64,000 bases of DNA. Origin: Bacillota bacterium (GTDB lineage: Bacteria; Bacillota; Clostridia; Lachnospirales; Lachnospiraceae). The stretch covers positions 62,001 to 126,000 of the forward strand of contig JAEYJO010000058.1 in the NCBI GenBank assembly GCA_023408815.1, given 5' to 3'. Within the stretch, counting starts at the first letter, position 1, and each line of letters begins with the position of its first letter. Shown here one piece after another: positions 59,563 through 64,000 of the stretch. The position numbers and the translations under genes were made by a program. The notes below the pieces were generated by a model. That model was not told the DNA's origin, made no database searches, and was given only the letters and a program-made list of their open reading frames with translations.

Positions 59563-60606
59563 ATGACCATATTATTTCACGATTTTTTGGAACAATTCTT
59601 GCAAAATCCAATATTACGAATAACAATGCTATTAATAACAGGTGTTATATTAGTGAATGGATGGACAGACGCACCCAATGCTATCGTTACTTGCGTTTCA
59701 ACAAAGTCGATGGACTTGGAAAGTGCCATACGAATGGCAGCAGTATTTAACTTTGCGGGAATGCTTTTTATGACTATGTTCAATTCCAAAGTGGCCTTAA
59801 CTATTTATCATATTGCGGACTTTGGGGCAGATACGAAGCTGGCGTTAGCAGCTCTTTGTGCGGCTATGACTGCTATTGTGCTGTGGGCGTCGGCGGCGTG
59901 GTGCTTCGGCATACCTACCAGCGAAAGCCATGCGCTGATTGCAGGGATATCGGGGGCGGCCATCGCTTTACATAACGGTGTAACGGGTATCAGCGGAGCG
60001 GAATGGGCGAAGGTGCTGTATGGCTTGCTGCTTTCTGTAATATGCGGTTTAGGCATGGGATATGTATGCGGTAAAGCGGTAAGTCTGTGGGCGGCTGGAC
60101 GGTGGAAAGAGAAAACCTTCGTTAAGGCCCAGACGGCCGGTGCGGCGGCGATGGCATTTATGCACGGTGCGCAGGATGGGCAGAAGTTCATGGCAGTTTT
60201 CATGCTGGGAATTTGTCTTGCAGGCAAAAGCGCAGGAGGCACAGACTTTGAGATACCTTTTTGGATGATGATCCTATGCAGCGGGATAATGGCAGCAGGA
60301 ACTGCAATAGGCGGGAAGCGGATTATAAGAACGGTAGGAAACGATATGGTGAAATTAGAAAAGCCGCAGGGCTTCGCGTCAGATATCGCGGGAGCGATAT
60401 GCTTATTTTTTGCAAGTTTATCCGGCATACCCGTTTCTACCACTCACATAAAAACCACATCGATGATGGGAGTGGGTGCGGCGCAGGATATATCCAGCGT
60501 GAACAAAGAAGTCGTGGAACGGATGATCGTTACATGGGTTCTTACATTTCCCGGATGTGGGGCAATCGGATATCTGACGGCAAAGCTGTTCATAGCGGTA
60601 GTATGA
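59563..60606 (+). CDS. pit: PiT family inorganic phosphate transporter
   Basis: This 347-residue membrane protein has about ten membrane segments and both PiT signature repeats: GVILVNGWTDAPNAIVTCVSTKSM near the N terminus, and the inverted copy FFASLSGIPVSTTHIKTTSMMGVGAAQ near the C terminus, with GIPTSESHALIAGISGAAIA and FMHGAQDGQKFMAVF between. It imports phosphate (as metal-phosphate) with protons. ATG 59563 has AGGTAGGG before it. No PhoU-like gene is adjacent. It is convergent with the chemoreceptor gene at 60612, with only five bases between stops. Confidence 0.9.
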   Translation: MTILFHDFLEQFLQNPILRITMLLITGVILVNGWTDAPNAIVTCVSTKSMDLESAIRMAAVFNFAGMLFMTMFNSKVALTIYHIADFGADTKLALAALCAAMTAIVLWASAAWCFGIPTSESHALIAGISGAAIALHNGVTGISGAEWAKVLYGLLLSVICGLGMGYVCGKAVSLWAAGRWKEKTFVKAQTAGAAAMAFMHGAQDGQKFMAVFMLGICLAGKSAGGTDFEIPFWMMILCSGIMAAGTAIGGKRIIRTVGNDMVKLEKPQGFASDIAGAICLFFASLSGIPVSTTHIKTTSMMGVGAAQDISSVNKEVVERMIVTWVLTFPGCGAIGYLTAKLFIAVV

Positions 60607-60611
60607 ATCAA

Positions 60612-62078
60612 TTAAGAAAAGATTTTTACATTCTTCTTCATTAAATCATCAACGGTCTTGTCGATGGTATCGAGCAAAGCGACAACCTTCTTCGAGTCAT
60701 CCTCTGCGTGCAAAAGAAGTTGTTTGGCTTCTTGTTCTTCGCCGTTTCGGATGAGCCTTATAATCTTTTCGCCCGCATCGTGCAAGTCTTTGTGAATAGG
60801 AGCGATTTTTTCCCAATCTTCCAAAATGGCAGGATGATCCACCTGTATTGTATGATAAAAATGTCCGAATTCGCATTTCTTGGAATTGGTCTGTAATGGG
60901 ACCACTTTCATGTTTTCCGCCATGCCCGCAAGCTTTGCCACCCAATTTTCATGCGCCTTTTTCGCTTTAGTAATGGCACTGTGGAAATCTTCGTTGGTAA
61001 TCGCGTGTCTTCCGCTGCGCAGACCTTCATATAACTTGGCGGAGACAAGCGAGAGCTTATCGTCGATTGCGGAAATGTTTTTCGAGAAGGAAACGCTTTC
61101 ATCCGCATCGTTATGAATACTCTGTGTCATTATTGCGAGCATCTCTGCATTTTTGCTGGAGGTCTCCATGGCCTTGTTGATATTTGCAGCAGAGTATTTT
61201 ATGCCCTGCATGGACTTATTGATATCCGATACGCTTAGAACAACACCGTTCAGCATATCGATATTGCTGCTGACCGTCTGGGAGACCAGATCAATTTTTT
61301 CATCCATCTGAGTTGTGGAGGAGAGGGTGCGCTCGATGCTGAGCTTTCCATCCTTGGCAGCGCTGTGAATTTCGGATACAAATTTCTGCATGCCGCTCAA
61401 ATTCTGCTTAGTATCGTCTGCCAGCGTGCGCACTTCGTCCGCAACGACAGCGAAGCCTTTGCCATGTTCTCCCGCTCTGGCGGCTTCAATAGCAGCGTTT
61501 AATGCGAGCAGGTTAGTCTGATTGGCAATACTCTGAACACTCACTACTATTTTTTCCACTTCGTCTGCGAGAGTTACCAGCTGAGTGATCTTTTCGTTCA
61601 TGTCATTGGTATCCTGAATTACATTTTCCTTTAACGAGCTTACTTCTTGGAGTATCTGAGTGCTTTCGTTATTTTTAGCGGACAGAGAAGAGGATTCTTC
61701 CGAAAGGCGCTCTAACGTATGGGCAGTATCGTCGATGGTATTGTTTACTTCGTTCATCGCGGAGGTAGTCTCCTCCACAATGGCGAGGTTGGATTCGCTT
61801 AAGTCAGCCAGCTCCTTAGCAAAGTGGAGCAGTTCATCTGACATAAATGTCATTTCTACATCGAAAGAACTGATGGAGGTAGCAATTTCCAATACCTGCT
61901 TAGCAGCATCGGACATGCGGCGCTCATTTTCCAGCAGCTTGTCAAAGTGGTTTATAATAGTGCTGTGCAATGGATAGGTGCTTTGCGGACAAGGCGCTGT
62001 ATCTATGCCGTTCATGGTATTTTCTACATATTCAGAAACACGAAGCATTTCTGAGCAAGAACCTTTTCTTTTGAACAT
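60612..62078 (-). CDS. soluble methyl-accepting chemotaxis protein with C-terminal CZB domain
   Basis: This 488-residue chemoreceptor has no membrane segment. Its signalling tip SVQSIANQTNLLALNAAIEAARAGEHGKGFAVVADEVRTLADDT lies at about 178-220. After the coiled coil, a CZB (chemoreceptor zinc-binding) domain occupies about 355-488: KAHENWVAKLAGM, the conserved Cys in SKKCEFGHFYHTI, and HKDLHDAGEKII, giving the usual His and Cys zinc ligands. CZB receptors respond to zinc or oxidants such as hypochlorous acid. An N-terminal segment of about 60 residues contains two more cysteines and no known sensor. GGAGG lies before its start. It is a single gene. Confidence 0.9.
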   Translation of the reverse strand: MFKRKGSCSEMLRVSEYVENTMNGIDTAPCPQSTYPLHSTIINHFDKLLENERRMSDAAKQVLEIATSISSFDVEMTFMSDELLHFAKELADLSESNLAIVEETTSAMNEVNNTIDDTAHTLERLSEESSSLSAKNNESTQILQEVSSLKENVIQDTNDMNEKITQLVTLADEVEKIVVSVQSIANQTNLLALNAAIEAARAGEHGKGFAVVADEVRTLADDTKQNLSGMQKFVSEIHSAAKDGKLSIERTLSSTTQMDEKIDLVSQTVSSNIDMLNGVVLSVSDINKSMQGIKYSAANINKAMETSSKNAEMLAIMTQSIHNDADESVSFSKNISAIDDKLSLVSAKLYEGLRSGRHAITNEDFHSAITKAKKAHENWVAKLAGMAENMKVVPLQTNSKKCEFGHFYHTIQVDHPAILEDWEKIAPIHKDLHDAGEKIIRLIRNGEEQEAKQLLLHAEDDSKKVVALLDTIDKTVDDLMKKNVKIFS

Positions 62079-62171
62079 AATGATGTGATACCTCCAATTT
62101 TATTCTTTAGAATATTTGTCATAAGTATATCAACTCACCGGAATATGGTCAATAATATGTTGAGGGTATCC

Positions 62172-62254
62172 GTTACTGCTCACTCCGTTTTCGGTAACGC
62201 ATGATTTCTGCATGCAGGTTCGCTCCTCGAAGCAGAAATCATCTCTTGAATCAA
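62172..62254 (+). repeat. palindromic dispersed element, copy 3 (full form)
   Basis: GTTACTG (62172-62178) with an imperfect CGGTAAC arm (to 62198) is followed by ATGATTTCTGC (62201-62211) with GCAGAAATCAT (62232-62242) and then CTCTTGAATCA. It matches the minus strand of 45410-45496 through both hairpins and the flanking sequence. The loops differ, so the stems are the conserved part. Confidence 0.75.
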
Positions 62255-62321
62255 TTTCACGGTTTACAAGGAAGAAAAAGAATGGTACAAAGGTAGTAGA
62301 CTTAAAGAAGAAGGTGAAATT

Positions 62322-62807
62322 GTGGCAAAAAATAAAGATATTAAGACGAATGCGATGCGTATTCTGGAGAAAAATAAGATAGAATACACACATTATACGT
62401 ACGAATGTGAGGAATTCATCGACGGACTGCAAGTAGCAGATATGCTGGGACTTCCTTATGAGAAGGTTTATAAAACGTTAGTGACGTTGGGGTCCGGTAA
62501 GAACTATTTTGTATTTGTCATCCCTATTGCAAAAGAGCTGGATCTGAAGAAGGCAGCTAAAGCGGCAGGGGAAAAGTCGGTGCAGATGATCCATGTAAAG
62601 GATATAGTCGATGTGACAGGTTATATCAGAGGAGGCTGTACGGCAATCGGAATGAAGAAGCAATATGTAACGAAGGTAGATATATCTGCGGAAAGATTAG
62701 AGAAGGTAATTGTCAGCGGCGGAAGATTGGGTTCCCAAATGGAGCTGTCGCCGGCGGACCTGTTAAAGGCGGCTCATGCACAGTATGCAGATATTACCAC
62801 CGTTTGA
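62322..62807 (+). CDS. ybaK: YbaK/EbsC-type Cys-tRNA(Pro) deacylase
   Basis: This 161-residue protein has the YbaK/ProX editing fold: NAMRILEKNKIEYTHYTYECEEFIDGLQVADMLGLPYEKVYKTLVTLGSGKNYFVFVIPIAKELDLKKAAKAAGEKSVQMIHVKDIVDVTGYIRGGCTAIGMKK. The conserved lysine in VYKTLV and the GYIRGGCTAIG loop are those used to free cysteine from tRNA(Pro). It acts in the cytoplasm as a proofreading hydrolase in trans. Start is GTG 62322 with AGAAGG before it. It is followed by mtnA; the stop overlaps a short repeat shared with 13.8 kb. Confidence 0.9.
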   Translation: MAKNKDIKTNAMRILEKNKIEYTHYTYECEEFIDGLQVADMLGLPYEKVYKTLVTLGSGKNYFVFVIPIAKELDLKKAAKAAGEKSVQMIHVKDIVDVTGYIRGGCTAIGMKKQYVTKVDISAERLEKVIVSGGRLGSQMELSPADLLKAAHAQYADITTV

Positions 62808-62831
62808 CAAGGTCACATACGGTCGGATAAG
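62802..62831. repeat. short repeat related to 13814-13843
   Basis: GTTTGACAAGGTC (62802-62814) is present as its reverse complement at 13831-13843. CACATACGGTCGGATAAG (62814-62831) matches 13814-13831 at 16 of 18 bases in the same orientation. It overlaps the ybaK stop codon. Confidence 0.5.
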
Positions 62832-62920
62832 GACAAATTTTTGTTCCTGCTGCGTTACTTTCGGTCCGCATACGTCCAGTATGAGCATATAACGGAGCAA
62901 AAAAGAGAGAGAATAGACGG

Positions 62921-64000
62921 ATGACTGATAAGAAGAATATTATGGAATATGAAACAGTTGCTTTGGAAGACGACGAATCTTCCGTGGTAATTATCGATCA
63001 GACACTGCTTCCCGGCCGGACGCAGCTGATTCATTTAAAGACGGCAGAGGAAATATGGGATGCGATTTATTTATTGAAGGTTCGCGGAGCACCTGCAATC
63101 GGTGTGGCAGCTGCTTTCGGTATTTACATACTGGCGAAAGGAATCGATACGGAGGACTACGCCGTTTTTTACAAGAAAGTTATGAAACAGAAGGAATATC
63201 TGAATTCCTCCAGACCTACGGCTGTTAATTTGTCTTGGGCACTTAACCGCATGGAGCAGGTGTGCAGGGCAAATGAAGAATTGCCGGTGGCGGAGATAAA
63301 GGATAGGCTGCGGGACGAAGCGATAGCCATTAAAGAAGAAGATACATGGGTATGTAAAAAATTAGGGGAATACGGCCTTAGTCTTGTAAAGCCGGGAGAC
63401 GGCATACTGACGCACTGCAACGCCGGACAATTGGCGACGAGCAAATACGGTACCGCAACCGCACCCATTTATCTCGGGCAGGAAAGGGGCTATAATTTTC
63501 ATGTATTTGCCGACGAAACGAGACCACTTTTGCAGGGAGCGAGACTGACCGCTTATGAGCTTCAATCCTCGGGTGTAAATGTGACTCTTATCTGCGACAA
63601 CATGTCGGCAGCCGTTATGCGAAACGGATGGATAAACGCCGTTTTTGTAGGCTGTGACAGGGTGGCTGCGAATGGGGATGTTGCAAATAAAATAGGAACC
63701 TCCGTTGTGGCGGCCGTTGCGAAGCGCTACAATGTTCCTTTTTATGTCTGTGCACCGACTTCGACTATCGACAGAAATACGAAGACGGGAGATGACATTC
63801 ATATCGAACAGCGCCCGGCGGAGGAAGTGACAGAAATGTGGTATAAGGAGAGGGTGGCCCCGGAAGGGGTAAAGGTATTCAATCCTGCTTTTGATGTGAC
63901 CGACCATGAGCTGATTACCGCCATCGTTACCGAATACGGCATTGCAAGAGCTCCTTTCACGCAGTCTTTGCAGGAGATTTTTGAAAAAAAGGGAAAAGAA
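62921..64000 (+). CDS. mtnA: S-methyl-5-thioribose-1-phosphate isomerase (cut by the window end)
   Basis: This frame runs 360 codons from ATG 62921 to the last base without a stop. The protein converts methylthioribose-1-phosphate to methylthioribulose-1-phosphate in methionine salvage. Its family marks are clear: KVRGAPAIGVAAAFGIYI (about 49-66), the catalytic Cys in ILTHCNAGQLATSKYGTA (about 166), and the catalytic Asp in VGCDRVAANGDVANKIGT (about 246). MtnA is usually near 350 residues, so nearly all of it is here. GAGAGAG-type sequence precedes the ATG. Other salvage genes probably follow beyond the window. An eIF2B-type paralogue with ribose-1,5-bisphosphate is less likely. Confidence 0.93.
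   Translation, partial: MTDKKNIMEYETVALEDDESSVVIIDQTLLPGRTQLIHLKTAEEIWDAIYLLKVRGAPAIGVAAAFGIYILAKGIDTEDYAVFYKKVMKQKEYLNSSRPTAVNLSWALNRMEQVCRANEELPVAEIKDRLRDEAIAIKEEDTWVCKKLGEYGLSLVKPGDGILTHCNAGQLATSKYGTATAPIYLGQERGYNFHVFADETRPLLQGARLTAYELQSSGVNVTLICDNMSAAVMRNGWINAVFVGCDRVAANGDVANKIGTSVVAAVAKRYNVPFYVCAPTSTIDRNTKTGDDIHIEQRPAEEVTEMWYKERVAPEGVKVFNPAFDVTDHELITAIVTEYGIARAPFTQSLQEIFEKKGKE

Noticed and set aside
1..64000. CRISPR arrays, tRNA or rRNA genes, prophage or insertion sequences
   Set aside because: No regular direct-repeat array, cloverleaf tRNA gene, transposase, integrase or phage structural gene was recognised on either strand by eye. A short or unusual RNA gene could still be missed.

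Overview
The window looks like chromosome from an anaerobic, chemotactic, butyrate-forming member of the Lachnospiraceae or a close relative in Clostridia. The evidence is the six-gene thl-crt-hbd-bcd-etfB-etfA cluster, AGGAGG-type ribosome sites, a T-box leader, an archaeal-type aspartyl-tRNA synthetase, many LacI regulators, and three methyl-accepting chemotaxis proteins. No rRNA, tRNA, CRISPR array, insertion sequence or prophage was recognised.

Layout. 1-16 kb is an AT-rich accessory stretch of small independent units: a CD3324-type HTH protein, a DUF1062 protein, AspRS, an RsgA-like GTPase, four acetyltransferase/hydrolase-type genes, a YcaQ-like glycosylase, RidA, an ECF-like sigma factor, a VOC protein, a chemoreceptor and a flavin reductase-like protein. 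It is unusually rich in cis-acting RNA. Two look-alike leader-peptide and hairpin elements precede the first two genes, an Asp-codon leader peptide with a five-arm attenuator precedes aspS, and an alanine-type T-box heads a broken gene. 16-26.7 kb is housekeeping: a MutS2-like protein, Dus, LD-carboxypeptidase, a GreA-like factor, ribokinase, a LacI-ribokinase fusion, MetF, an SDR and TrxB. 26.7-36.9 kb is cell-surface polysaccharide and wall: GT2, pyruvyltransferase, flippase, polymerase-like protein, NlpC/P60 hydrolase, HPF, GT10-like protein and M23 peptidase. A tight cluster of four DnaA-box matches lies between the NlpC/P60 gene and hpf.

37-50.8 kb is a galactan/galacto-oligosaccharide locus. 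LacI, chemoreceptor and LacI are followed by an ABC importer, a TauE/SafE exporter, an unrecognised 612-residue protein, a zinc-ribbon protein, a GH42 beta-galactosidase and a GH53 endo-galactanase. Both hydrolases lack signal peptides, so imported oligosaccharides are probably cut in the cytoplasm. The promoter of the ABC operon carries palindromes of the LacI-operator type.

50.8-52.8 kb (minus strand) holds a CcdA-TlpA fusion and an Rrf2 regulator. 53-59.3 kb is the butyrate operon, with a strong promoter and a candidate Rex operator just downstream of it. 59.5-64 kb carries a PiT phosphate transporter, a soluble CZB-domain chemoreceptor, YbaK and MtnA, the last cut by the window end. A dispersed palindromic element occurs at about 45.4, 52.25 and 62.2 kb.

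The most interesting signals are regulatory: the paired ermC-like translational attenuators at the left end, and the aspS attenuator, whose alternative hairpins have the arrangement expected for read-through when Asp-tRNA is short. All of this is read from sequence by eye. No alignment, folding program or database search was run.
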